A DNA stretch of 64,000 nt from Bordetella flabilis (GTDB taxonomy: Bacteria; Pseudomonadota; Gammaproteobacteria; Burkholderiales; Burkholderiaceae_B). The first letter of the stretch is position 1; the number at the start of each line of letters is the position of its first letter. The stretch lies in NCBI RefSeq assembly GCF_001676725.1, contig NZ_CP016172.1, positions 3,534,001 through 3,598,000 of the forward strand, read 5' to 3'. This document shows positions 17,038 to 25,833 of the stretch, one piece after another. The notes beneath the pieces were generated by a model. The model was not told the origin of the DNA. It was given only the letters and a program-made list of their open reading frames with translations, and did no database searches. A program made the translations under genes and the position numbers.

Positions 17038-18472
17038 TTCGTCGGCGGCTCGGGGATGCAAGGCTGCGGGTTGGAGGTGGATGCCCGGAAACAGCGGGCC
17101 GCAGCAGCGCGGCCAGTGCGTCGAGCGAGGGCGCGGAGTGCAGGTCCATGACGCCGTCGCGGATGGCGTCGCAAGCTGCGCCGTACAAGGGCGCGGCCAC
17201 CGCCCGGAACTTGGCGGCGATGTCGTCTTTCGACATCGGGTTTTCCGGCTCGCCGCGGGCGTGGTCCAGCACATGGCGCAGCACCCGGCCGTCGTGCAGC
17301 ATGATGGCCACGTCGGCGGGCCGCCGGTCCGGATAGCCGGCATCCAGCGCGGCGTCGGCGCTCACGGAGATGCGCGCCATCAGCGCCCGCACGCGCGCAT
17401 CGGACAGCATCGCGTCGGTGTAACGGGCCGGGGTGGCGTCGCCGGCCACCAGCATGACGGCGATGGAGAAGGCAATGGAAAACTGCGCCTGGTCGCCGTT
17501 GCGCGGCGGTTCGATCGCCGCCGCATGGGTGACGGTATCGACCTTCACATCGATGGCGGCGATCTGTTCCAGCGTGGCGCCATGCCGGCGCAGCGCGTCG
17601 CCCACGGCGTCGATGGGGGCGTGGTTGCCCCGGCATCCGCCATGGGCCTTCAAATACGTCTCATCGATGTGCCACCGCATGCCCAGGTCACGGGCGGCTG
17701 CCGCGGCATCGGCCGCGCCGGCGAAGGCGGGCAGAAAGCCCGTCTCGAAGATATCGGCGGCGCCGGTCGCGCCCTGTTCGGCATACAGCGCCGCCAGCAA
17801 TCCGCCTTCGCAGCTACGGCCGACCTGCAACGGCTGGCTGTCCGCGCTCTTCAGGGCCGCCTTCAGGCCCGCGCCGTGGCTGCATGCGATGGCGATGGCG
17901 TGCGCGGCACGGTCGGCCGGCAAGTCCAGCAAGGTCGCCGCGGCCGCCGCCGTGGCGGGCGCCGCCAGTATCGCCGTGCTCTGGAAGCCGCGCCGCACCG
18001 TCGCCGGGTAGATGGCGCGCCCCAGCCTGAGGAAGACTTCGTAGCCATTGGCCACGGCGGCGATCAACGCGGCGCCGGACGCCCGGCGCGCCTGGGCCAG
18101 CGCCATGGCCGCCGGAATCACGGCCGACGAAGGGTGCCCGCCCGTGTAGCGGGAGCCATCCTCGAAATACGTGGAGTGCGCCACGGCGCTATTGATGATG
18201 GTCGCGTCGCGCAGGGAACGCGCCTGCGTCGTTCCCCAGATGCCCACGCTGCCCGGCTCCGGCAACAAGGACAACAGGCGCGCGTGGTTGCCCGCCAGCA
18301 CGCCGCTGCACGAAGCGGCCAGCACATCCAGCACGCGCAGTTTTACCGCCTCGGTCACCGCGGGCGGCATTGCCGCATGGCGCGATCCCGCCACGAAAGC
18401 CCCCAGCTGCCGGGCCAGCAGGCCTGTAGCGGACGAGGCTGTCCCGTCGACGGTTTGCGCTTGCGTGCTCAT
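17015..18472 (-). CDS. MmgE/PrpD family protein (copy 4, divergent active site)
   Basis: A 485-residue MmgE/PrpD protein whose motif positions are altered. The Asp pair reads STYFEDGS, the HPG-type motif is GHPSSAVIP, the middle His position is Gln (RRGFQSTAI), and the Lys-Arg-x-His segment is replaced by DSQPLQVGRSCEGG. If these align as they appear to, the lysine used by cis-aconitate decarboxylase is missing, so the reaction must differ or the protein is a non-catalytic partner. AGGGAG lies before the ATG at 18472; a longer start at 18490 is possible. The end overlaps the lactonase-like gene. Confidence 0.84.
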   Translation of the reverse strand: MSTQAQTVDGTASSATGLLARQLGAFVAGSRHAAMPPAVTEAVKLRVLDVLAASCSGVLAGNHARLLSLLPEPGSVGIWGTTQARSLRDATIINSAVAHSTYFEDGSRYTGGHPSSAVIPAAMALAQARRASGAALIAAVANGYEVFLRLGRAIYPATVRRGFQSTAILAAPATAAAAATLLDLPADRAAHAIAIACSHGAGLKAALKSADSQPLQVGRSCEGGLLAALYAEQGATGAADIFETGFLPAFAGAADAAAAARDLGMRWHIDETYLKAHGGCRGNHAPIDAVGDALRRHGATLEQIAAIDVKVDTVTHAAAIEPPRNGDQAQFSIAFSIAVMLVAGDATPARYTDAMLSDARVRALMARISVSADAALDAGYPDRRPADVAIMLHDGRVLRHVLDHARGEPENPMSKDDIAAKFRAVAAPLYGAACDAIRDGVMDLHSAPSLDALAALLRPAVSGHPPPTRSLASPSRRRNEPADNS

Positions 18473-18502
18473 GCGGGGCTCCCTGTGCATGTGGACCGGC
18501 TC

Positions 18503-19525
18503 CTAGTCCAGCTTCAGGCCGATGGCCTGGATGACGCCATGCCATTTCTCGACCTCGGCGCGCACCTTGGCGCTTGCGTCGGCCGCGCTGTCACCGATGA
18601 CTTCGGCGCCCTGCTCCGCGAAAAAAGCCTGGATCTCCGGCGATCCCAGGACCGCGACCACATCGGCATTCAGCTTCTGCACGACCGCGGGCGGGGTGCC
18701 GGCGGGCGCGAACAGGCCATACCAGGTATCGGCTTCGTAGCCCTTGAGGCCGGCTTCCGACAAGGTGGGCAAGTCGCGCAGCATCGCCGGCCGCGCCGCG
18801 CTGGTGGAAGCAAGGCCGATCAGCTTGCCGGACTTGATATACGGCAGGACCACGGGCGCATTGGCGATCATCATCTGTACCTGGCCGCCCAGCAGGTCGG
18901 TCATGGCGGGGCCGCTGCCCTTGTACGGCACGTGCGTGATGGAAACTCCCGCCATGCTCTTGAAGATCTCCGCCGCCAGGTGCGGCGGCGTGCCGTTGCC
19001 GGGAGAGGCGTAGTTCAACGCACCGGGCCTGGCCTTGGCCAGCGCGATCAGTTCCTGCACCGAGCGTGCCGGTACGGCGGGATTGAGGACCAACACATTG
19101 GGGGTATTGGCGACCAGCGTGATGGCGGCGAAGTCGCGGACCGCGTCATAGGGCAGGTGCTTATACAGGCTCTGGTTGATGGCATGCGTGCCCACCGTGC
19201 CCAGCACCAGGGTGTAGCCATCCGCGGGCGCGCGCGCCGCGGCTTCCGTGCCGATGTTGCCGCCCGCCCCGGCGCGGTTCTCGACGATCACCGGCTGGCC
19301 CCACTTTTCGCCCAGCTTCTGCGCCACCGGGCGGGCCAGGATATCGGTGCCGCCGCCCGGCGGAAACGGCACGATCAGGCGTACCGGCCGGTCCGGGAAG
19401 CCTGCGGCCGCATCGGCGGCTTGTGCGGGCCCGCCCGTCAGCGCACCGGCCAGGGACAATAGGCCGGCGCCGAGCGACAGCGCGCGCACCATCATCCGGC
19501 GCAACAGGCATTTCTTCCTGTTCAT
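18503..19525 (-). CDS. Bug-family periplasmic substrate-binding protein (copy 3)
   Basis: A 340-residue Bug/TctC-type binding protein. After a long basic n-region (MNRKKCLLRRMMVRALS) comes a hydrophobic core and a GGPAQAA cleavage region, then FPDRPVRLIVPFPPGGGTDILAR and IVENRAGAGGNIGTEAA. The start at 19525 has AAGGA seven bases upstream. Another ATG at 19543 overlaps the flavoprotein stop as ATGA and could give a coupled start adding six residues. Ligand unknown. Confidence 0.88.
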   Translation of the reverse strand: MNRKKCLLRRMMVRALSLGAGLLSLAGALTGGPAQAADAAAGFPDRPVRLIVPFPPGGGTDILARPVAQKLGEKWGQPVIVENRAGAGGNIGTEAAARAPADGYTLVLGTVGTHAINQSLYKHLPYDAVRDFAAITLVANTPNVLVLNPAVPARSVQELIALAKARPGALNYASPGNGTPPHLAAEIFKSMAGVSITHVPYKGSGPAMTDLLGGQVQMMIANAPVVLPYIKSGKLIGLASTSAARPAMLRDLPTLSEAGLKGYEADTWYGLFAPAGTPPAVVQKLNADVVAVLGSPEIQAFFAEQGAEVIGDSAADASAKVRAEVEKWHGVIQAIGLKLD

Positions 19526-19539
19526 CTCGATGTCCTTAT

Positions 19540-21555
19540 TCATGACCATGCCGGGCGGTCCGCGCAACCGCGGTCAGCCAGGCGAGCCCGCTCGTCCACG
19601 CTCAATGCCACCATCCAGGCATCCCGCACGGCCGCGAGGAAATCGCCGGGTGCGTTGCAGTCGCCGATCCGCGCATATGGGACACCGGTCGACGCCACGG
19701 CCGGCATGACATCCACGTTCGGCCGCGGCCCCGTGGCGAAGACCAGCATGTCGCCCACGGCGATGTCGCGCGGCCCTTCGCCCTCTACCTGCACGTCCAG
19801 CGTTTCCCCCTCGGCCCGCACGATGCGGCAGCGCGTGATCAACCGCACGCCATCGGCGGCCAGGCGCTCCACCAGCTCGAATTTGTTGTTGCGCGCCATG
19901 CCGCTCGCAATACCGGCCTGCATCTCCAGCACGGTGACGCGCACGCCGCGTACGCGCAGCGCATCGGCGGTCTCCGCACCCACCATCCCACCGCCCACGA
20001 TGGTGACGCGCGCGCCGTGTGGCACCGCGTCCAGGTCGGCCAGGACCTCCCAGGCATGCGACACCCGCACGTGGGCCGCCAAGGCGCTCACATCCAGCGG
20101 GGGCGGCGCCGGGCGGGCACCCGTGGCGACGACGATATAGTCCGGCCCATAGGCCTGGATGCGCGCGGCATCGGCGTCCAGGCCCAGGCGCACCGCCACG
20201 CCCATGCGCTGCACCGTCTGCCACCGATAGCTCCACACCGGCTCGACTTCGGTCTTGTCCGGCGATGCGGTCGCCAGCGGCATCTGGCCGCCTGGCCGGG
20301 TGTTTTTCTCCCAGACCTCCACCGTGTGGCCGCGCCCCTTGAGCACGCGTGCGGCCTCGATGCCGGCCACGCCGCCGCCCAGCACCAGCACGCGCAGACG
20401 CCGGCCAGCCGGCGCCTCGAACAACTGCGGCTCGGCGTACTCCAGGCTTTCGAACTCCGTGCCCATCATCGGGTTCTGCACGCAGGCCACGTCCTTCTCG
20501 AGCGTCAGGCGCTCGAAGCAGACATTGCAGGCGATACAGGCGCGTATCGGCGCGTCGACCTTGCCGAAGGCCTTCAAGGCCCAATGCGGGTCGGAGTACA
20601 AGGCGCGGCCGATGGACACGAAGTCCGCGCTGCCGCCTGCCAGCATGCGTTCGGCATCCTCCGGCTGCACCATGCGCCCGGCCACGAATACGGGAATGCC
20701 GACGGCCTGCTTGATGGGCCTGGCCACATCCGCCAGGCAGCCTCGCGGAAACGAGGGTGGCTGTATACAGAACTTCGAAAGCTGCGGGCTTTCGTTGCTG
20801 CCCCCGGACAGGTCGATGGCGTCGGCGCCCGCCCGCTCCACCGCCTGCGCCAGCGCGATGATGTCGGCCTGGCCGTACCCGCCCTCGGCGAACTCGCTGG
20901 CGCTCAGGCGTATCACCAGCCGCAGGGCGGGCAGGTCGTCACGCATGCGGGCGATGGTTTCCAGCAGGAAGCGCATGCGGTTCTCGATGGAACCGCCGTA
21001 GGCGTCCTCGCGCCGGTTGATGCGCGGGCTGAAGAACTGCTGGAACAGATAGCCATTGGCCGCATGGATCTCCACGCCGTCGTAGCCGGCCAGCCACAAG
21101 CGCCGCGCCGCGGCGACGAAAAGCTTCTGGATTTCGATGATCTCCGCGACGGCCAACGGCCTCACGGTGTCTCCGGTATTGGGATTGGCCCACGCCGACG
21201 GGCCCACCGGTTCCATATTCAGCACCGAGCGGCGCAGCAGCGCGCCCCGATGATTGAGCTGGCCGAACACGTGGCAGTCGTGGCGCTTGATCGCCTCGAC
21301 GATGGCCGCCAGGCCGGGAATGAAGCGGTCGTGGTAGCAGCACAGGGAATTGTTGTGGGGCCGCGCCTGCTCGGTCACCACCATGGCCTCGGTCATGATC
21401 ATGGCCACGCCGCCGCGCGCCCGTTCCGCGTAGTACTGCTTGTCGCGCTCCGTGGACAGCCCATCCGTGGTGCTGTAGTTGGTGCCCATCGGCGCCATCA
21501 CCACACGGTTCTTCAGGCGCAGTCCGCCTATCAGCCCGGGCCGTTCCAACAGCAT
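19540..21555 (-). CDS. Old-yellow-enzyme-type FMN/4Fe-4S/FAD oxidoreductase
   Basis: A 671-residue three-part enzyme of the 2,4-dienoyl-CoA reductase/trimethylamine dehydrogenase type. Residues 1-330 are the FMN TIM barrel (LKNRVVMAPMGTNYS; HAANGYLFQQFFSPRINRR). Around residue 340 is the cluster motif C-x2-C-x2-C-x11-C (CIACNVCFERL...DVAC), whose first spacing matches trimethylamine dehydrogenase rather than E. coli FadH. Then come two nucleotide-binding motifs (VLVLGGGVAGIEAA and VTIVGGGMVGAETA) and a C-terminal ATGPRPN. It likely reduces a C=C bond of an enoate with NAD(P)H. It is the first gene of the cluster, with GAGGAGAC upstream, and is divergent from a LysR gene. Confidence 0.9.
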   Translation of the reverse strand: MLLERPGLIGGLRLKNRVVMAPMGTNYSTTDGLSTERDKQYYAERARGGVAMIMTEAMVVTEQARPHNNSLCCYHDRFIPGLAAIVEAIKRHDCHVFGQLNHRGALLRRSVLNMEPVGPSAWANPNTGDTVRPLAVAEIIEIQKLFVAAARRLWLAGYDGVEIHAANGYLFQQFFSPRINRREDAYGGSIENRMRFLLETIARMRDDLPALRLVIRLSASEFAEGGYGQADIIALAQAVERAGADAIDLSGGSNESPQLSKFCIQPPSFPRGCLADVARPIKQAVGIPVFVAGRMVQPEDAERMLAGGSADFVSIGRALYSDPHWALKAFGKVDAPIRACIACNVCFERLTLEKDVACVQNPMMGTEFESLEYAEPQLFEAPAGRRLRVLVLGGGVAGIEAARVLKGRGHTVEVWEKNTRPGGQMPLATASPDKTEVEPVWSYRWQTVQRMGVAVRLGLDADAARIQAYGPDYIVVATGARPAPPPLDVSALAAHVRVSHAWEVLADLDAVPHGARVTIVGGGMVGAETADALRVRGVRVTVLEMQAGIASGMARNNKFELVERLAADGVRLITRCRIVRAEGETLDVQVEGEGPRDIAVGDMLVFATGPRPNVDVMPAVASTGVPYARIGDCNAPGDFLAAVRDAWMVALSVDERARLADRGCADRPAWS

Positions 21556-21733
21556 GCCGTTGTCTCCTCATCGTTATCGCGTGGCGGCCCGGCCTGCCGT
21601 CTGGCGGCCGCCGAACCTCATCGCTGCAAGGAGTCTAATTGCGCTCCATATGTCGATCAATCCGGGAAAAATAAAAACACTGATGAACTGAATTCAATAA
21701 AATGCCCGGACGGTCTTCGCTGTCCGCACGCCG

Positions 21734-21765
21734 GCATCCCGGCGAAGCGGCGAGCGCCGGGATGC
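21734..21765. other. Strong inverted repeat in the divergent promoter region
   Basis: A perfect 11-bp stem (GCATCCCGGCG at 21734-21744 and CGCCGGGATGC at 21755-21765) around a 10-base loop lies in the 298-bp gap between the OYE-type gene and the LysR gene. There is no T run on either side, so it is not a standard terminator. The rest of the gap is AT-rich on the OYE side (about 21640-21705), and a TAGAAT -10-like hexamer at 21806-21811 could serve the LysR gene. Confidence 0.5.
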
Positions 21766-21853
21766 ATTCGCCGGATAATTTCACCCCCGGGAACGGCCAA
21801 TTCGATAGAATGCGCCTCACTGCTGATTTCGGATCAACAATCAGGGCGGGCCG

Positions 21854-22789
21854 ATGGAGAACCTCAATGCGTTGCGCGTCTTCGCCAAGGTCGCGGAAAC
21901 CCGCAGCTTTACCGATGCGGCCAAGCATCTCGGGCTGACCTCATCCGCGGTCAGCAAGGCCATCACGCGCCTGGAACAGGAACTGGGATTGCGGCTGCTA
22001 CACCGCACGACCCGGTCGGTCGGCCTGACCAACGACGGCGCCAGCTTTTTCGAGCGCTGCCAGCAGATCCTGGTCGACGTGGAAGACGCCGAGAACGCGC
22101 TGAACCGATCGCGGGCCGCACCGCACGGGCGGCTGCGCGTCCATATGCCGGTCGGCTTCGGCCGCCGCGTCATCGTTCCGGCGCTCAGCGGATTCATCGA
22201 ACGCTATCCCGACCTGGTGCTGGACGCGGAACTCAGCGATCGCATGGTGGACCTGGCCTATGAGGGCATCGACGTCGCCGTGCAGATCGGCGAACTGGCC
22301 GACGCACGCCTGATCGCGCGGCGCCTTTGCAACCTGCGCTTCGTCGCCTGCGCCTCGCCGGATTACCTGGCGCGCCATGGCGAACCGCTCAGCCCCGAGG
22401 AACTGGACCGTCATCATTGCCTGGCCTATGTGCTGATGCATACGGGCCGCTACCGCGAGTGGCAGTTCGTCAAGGATGGACGGACCTTTGGCAAGACGGT
22501 GTCGGGCCGCCTGAACCTGAACAATGCGGAATCGCTGCTGGAAACGGCCACGGCCGGCCTGGGCATCGCGATGATCAGCAACTTCATCGCCGCCGACGCC
22601 TTGCGCGACGGACGGCTGCGCGCGATCCTGACCGACTACGTCGCCCTGGGGCCCCAGGTTTCCGCCGTCTACCTGCCGAGCAAGAACCTGTCTCCCAAGG
22701 TGCGCGCCTTCGTCGATTTCCTGACCGACCTGATTTCCAGCAACCCGCACTGGGACGAGGCCGGCGGCGGCCTGCCGTATCGCCGCTGA
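21854..22789 (+). CDS. LysR-family transcriptional regulator
   Basis: A 311-residue LysR regulator. The N-terminal helix-turn-helix (FAKVAETRSFTDAAKHLGLT...SAVSKAITRLEQELG) is followed by a substrate-binding domain with RRLCNLRFVACASPDYL and ETATAGLGIAMISNFIAADAL, typical of the DhcR/CrgA-like branch. It is divergent from the nine-gene PrpD/Bug/OYE cluster and is the obvious candidate to control it, probably with a pathway intermediate as co-inducer. That link is an inference from position. Confidence 0.92.
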   Translation: MENLNALRVFAKVAETRSFTDAAKHLGLTSSAVSKAITRLEQELGLRLLHRTTRSVGLTNDGASFFERCQQILVDVEDAENALNRSRAAPHGRLRVHMPVGFGRRVIVPALSGFIERYPDLVLDAELSDRMVDLAYEGIDVAVQIGELADARLIARRLCNLRFVACASPDYLARHGEPLSPEELDRHHCLAYVLMHTGRYREWQFVKDGRTFGKTVSGRLNLNNAESLLETATAGLGIAMISNFIAADALRDGRLRAILTDYVALGPQVSAVYLPSKNLSPKVRAFVDFLTDLISSNPHWDEAGGGLPYRR

Positions 22790-22848
22790 GGGGCGCTACG
22801 CCTGTCGGTATACTGCGCGGTGGCCCGCCATCCCCGGAACGCCTTCTC

Positions 22849-23886
22849 TTGTCCACACAGCGACCCACCCCCGCCCTGACCAGGACACGCCGTACTTCGC
22901 GCACCGAAAAGAACGGCTACACGCAGAAGGACGTCGCGCTCGAAGCCGGCGTATCGCAAAGCGCGGTGTCCCGCGTGTTCGCCGGCCGCGGCTATGTCGC
23001 GGCCGAGGTCCGGCAGAAGATCGAGAAAGCGGCGCGCAAGCTGGGCTACATGCCCGATATGGCCGCCCGCTCGCTGGTCAAGGGACGCTCCAATATCGTC
23101 GCCGTGGTGACCAGCAACATCACGCACCCGTTCGTGCCGCAGATGTTGGAAAAAATGACGCTCGCCATCCAGCAGCGCGGCCAGGAGGTGTTGCTCCTGA
23201 ATTCGCCGCCCGGCCAGGACATCGATCGCCAGCTGCCGCTGGCGCTGCGCTACCGCGTCAAGGGTGTGCTGATCGCCAATGTCAGCATCGGCGCGCGCAT
23301 CGCGCGCCAGGTGCGCGAGAGCGGCACGCCCATCGTCATGGTGAACCGCTATGTCGAGGAAAAAGCCGTGCACGCGGTGTCCTGCGACAACCGCCACGGC
23401 AGCCGCCTCATCGCCGAAGGCTTCGTCGCCGCGGGCAAGCGGCACATGGCCTATATCGGCGGACTGGCCGGTTCGCCCACCAACGTCGTGCGTCGCGATG
23501 CCTTCCTGAAAGCGCTCCGCGAGCGCGGCATGACGCCCGATGTGGTCCTGGAAGGCGCGTTCACCCATGCCTGGGGCTATGAAGCGGCCCGCCTGCTGCA
23601 CGCGCGCAGCACGCCCGTCGACGCGGTGTTCTGCGGCGACGACATGGTCGCCATCGGCATGCTGGACGGCTATCGCGGCCTGCCCGGCGGCCTGGCCGCC
23701 GCGCCCGCCATCGTGGGTTTCGACGACATTCCGAATGCCAGCTGGCCGCCCTATATGCTGACCACCTACAGCAATCCGCTGGACCGGATGATCGAGGTAG
23801 CCCTGGATCTGCTGGAGCAACCCTACGACGCGCCCCCGGCCCGCGAAGTGCTGCCGGGCGAGCTGGTGCGGCGCGCCTCCTTCTAG
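22849..23886 (+). CDS. LacI-family transcriptional regulator
   Basis: A 345-residue LacI-type regulator. The helix-turn-helix starts at about residue 22 (NGYTQKDVALEAGVSQSAVSRVFAG, hinge region KLGYMPDMAARSLVKGRS). The effector domain has NIVAVVTSNITHPF, VMVNRYVEEKAVHAVSCDN and AIVGFDDIPNASWPPYMLTT. No ATG lies near; TTG at 22849 is the best start, with GGAAC nine bases before it, giving a basic 20-residue leader. A TATACT at 22809-22814 may be its -10. It is convergent with the peptide-type ABC genes and may regulate those or the aldolase. Confidence 0.87.
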   Translation: MSTQRPTPALTRTRRTSRTEKNGYTQKDVALEAGVSQSAVSRVFAGRGYVAAEVRQKIEKAARKLGYMPDMAARSLVKGRSNIVAVVTSNITHPFVPQMLEKMTLAIQQRGQEVLLLNSPPGQDIDRQLPLALRYRVKGVLIANVSIGARIARQVRESGTPIVMVNRYVEEKAVHAVSCDNRHGSRLIAEGFVAAGKRHMAYIGGLAGSPTNVVRRDAFLKALRERGMTPDVVLEGAFTHAWGYEAARLLHARSTPVDAVFCGDDMVAIGMLDGYRGLPGGLAAAPAIVGFDDIPNASWPPYMLTTYSNPLDRMIEVALDLLEQPYDAPPAREVLPGELVRRASF

Positions 23887-23936
23887 GCGCGCTGCGCCAG
23901 TCGCGGTGTTGCCCGGACGTCCCCCGCGGCCGGGGT

Positions 23937-24836
23937 CTAGCGCCCTTCCATCCGTACGCGCGGGTCCAGCACATCGCGCAGGCCGTCGCCGATCAGGTTC
24001 AGCCCCAGTACCGTCATCGCCAGCACCAGGCCGGGGAACAGGCAGATCCACGGCGCATCGGGGATGAAGTCGCGTCCGTCGGCGATGATGTTGCCCCAGG
24101 TGGGAGTCGGCGGCGGGGGGCCCACCCCGATGAAGCTCAGCACGGCCTCGGCCAGTATCGAGATCGCGAAGATGAAGGTCATTTGCACGATGAGGGGCGC
24201 CAGCGCATTGGCCGCGATATGCCGCAGCAGGATGCGGACGTGCCCTGCCCCGGCCACCTTGGCCGCCTGGACGAATTCCATCTGGCTCAGGACCAGCGCG
24301 GCGGCGCGCATGATGCGCGCCGTGCGGGGGGTATAGGTAATCACCAGCGCAATCACCACGTTCATTTCGGACGGCCCCAGGACCGAAGACAGCGCGATCG
24401 CCAACAGGATGCCGGGAAAGGCCATCAAGGCATCCATCACGCGCATGATCGGGTTTTCCAGCCGGCGGAAATAGCCCGCGCACAGGCCGATGAAGGTACC
24501 GATCAGCCCGGTGAACACGGTCACGAAAAAGCCGATGCGCAGCGACACCCGGCTGCCATACAGCATGCGGCTGAACACATCGCGGCCGAAGCTGTCCGTG
24601 CCCATCCAGTGCAATGCGTTGGGCGCACCGAGGCGATAGCGATAATCGTTGGCCACCGGCGAGTATGGCGCCAGCCAGCCGGCGAGCAGCGACATCGCCA
24701 CGATGATGGACAGCAGCACGAGTCCCGTCATGAACAGGCGATGCCCGCGCAGGCGCGCCACCACGCGAGACGACAGCAGGCGTCCCCACGGTCCGGGCGC
24801 GATATCCGCCTTGGGGGCGGTCAGGTCAACGGCCAT
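23937..24836 (-). CDS. ABC transporter permease, DppC/OppC type
   Basis: A 299-residue inner-membrane permease with the family features: a first helix (LFMTGLVLLSIIVAMSLLAG), the GTDSFGRDVFSRMLYGSRVSL segment, and the EAA loop near AAKVAGAGHVRILLRHIAANAL that contacts the ATPase. The C-terminus LNLIGDGLRDVLDPRVR is typical of DppC. The start at 24836 overlaps the DppB-type gene by 11 bases; a start at 24863 would lie deeper inside it. It pairs with that gene to import a peptide, opine, nickel chelate or glutathione-like ligand. Confidence 0.92.
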   Translation of the reverse strand: MAVDLTAPKADIAPGPWGRLLSSRVVARLRGHRLFMTGLVLLSIIVAMSLLAGWLAPYSPVANDYRYRLGAPNALHWMGTDSFGRDVFSRMLYGSRVSLRIGFFVTVFTGLIGTFIGLCAGYFRRLENPIMRVMDALMAFPGILLAIALSSVLGPSEMNVVIALVITYTPRTARIMRAAALVLSQMEFVQAAKVAGAGHVRILLRHIAANALAPLIVQMTFIFAISILAEAVLSFIGVGPPPPTPTWGNIIADGRDFIPDAPWICLFPGLVLAMTVLGLNLIGDGLRDVLDPRVRMEGR

Positions 24837-25773
24837 AGCGCACCCTGGGATCGAAAACGGCATAGAGCATATCGACGACCAGATTCACGATCACCATCGC
24901 GCAGGCGATCATCAGCAGGCCGCCCTGGATCACCGGCAGGTCGCGCCGCTGGATGGCGCCGATGACGAGACGCCCGACGCCCGGAATGGAGAACACCGAT
25001 TCAATGATCACCGCCCCGCCGATCAGGATGCCCACGTTGACGCCGATAACCGTCAGGGTGGGCACCGCGATATTGACCAGGGCATGCTTGCCCACCACGC
25101 TGCCGGGCGGCACGCCCTTCGCGCGCGCCGTGCGGATATAGTCCTGGCCCAGCACTTCGAGCATGCTGGATCGCGTCATGCGCGCCAACAGGCCCAGTTG
25201 CGTCGCCGCCAGCGCGGCGGCCGGCAGGAACAGGCTGTGCAACCAGCCCAGCGGGCTCTGCATGAACGGCACATAGCCGCCGGTGGGGAACCATCCCAGC
25301 TGGACCGAAAACAGGTAAATGCCCACCAGACCGAGCCAGAAATCCGGCACCGACAATCCCAGCATCGCCAGCGACATCGCAAGCTGGTCCACCCAGGTAT
25401 TGCGCCGCACCGCCGCCAGCACGCCGCTGGTCATGCCGACCGCCACGGTCATCAGCAACGCCAGCAGCGTCAGCGAACCGGTCACCGGCAGGCGCTCGGC
25501 GATCGCCTCGGTGACGCCGCGGTTAAGCAGCAGCGAGCGGCCCAGGTCGCCGTGCAGCACGTTCAGGTACCAGCGGTACGCCTGCACATAGGCGGGCTGG
25601 TCCAAGCCCAGTTCGGTGCGCAAGCGCGCCAGTTCCTGGGTGCTGGCGCCGGGCCCGGCCAGTTCGGCCGCCGCGTCGCCCGGCACCAGCCAGATCAGGC
25701 TCAAGGTCAGCAGCGAAACCAGCAGCAGCACCGGTATGACACTGAGCAGGCGGCGCGCGAAATACATCAACAT
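24826..25773 (-). CDS. ABC transporter permease, DppB/OppB type
   Basis: A 315-residue permease beginning MYFARRLLSVIPVLLLVSLLTL after MLM, with the DppB hallmarks LVPGDAAAELAGPGAS, RTARAKGVPPGSVVGKHALVN (EAA loop) and ESVFSIPGVGRLVIGAIQRRDLP. AGGGGAA lies before the ATG at 25773. It is 60 bases downstream of the binding-protein gene and overlaps the DppC-type gene, forming one transcript. Confidence 0.92.
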   Translation of the reverse strand: MLMYFARRLLSVIPVLLLVSLLTLSLIWLVPGDAAAELAGPGASTQELARLRTELGLDQPAYVQAYRWYLNVLHGDLGRSLLLNRGVTEAIAERLPVTGSLTLLALLMTVAVGMTSGVLAAVRRNTWVDQLAMSLAMLGLSVPDFWLGLVGIYLFSVQLGWFPTGGYVPFMQSPLGWLHSLFLPAAALAATQLGLLARMTRSSMLEVLGQDYIRTARAKGVPPGSVVGKHALVNIAVPTLTVIGVNVGILIGGAVIIESVFSIPGVGRLVIGAIQRRDLPVIQGGLLMIACAMVIVNLVVDMLYAVFDPRVRYGR

Positions 25774-25833
25774 GGCGTTCCCCTGCGCGGCATCGCGGCG
25801 CGCCATCGCGCCGCGCGCGATTGCATGCCGCGC

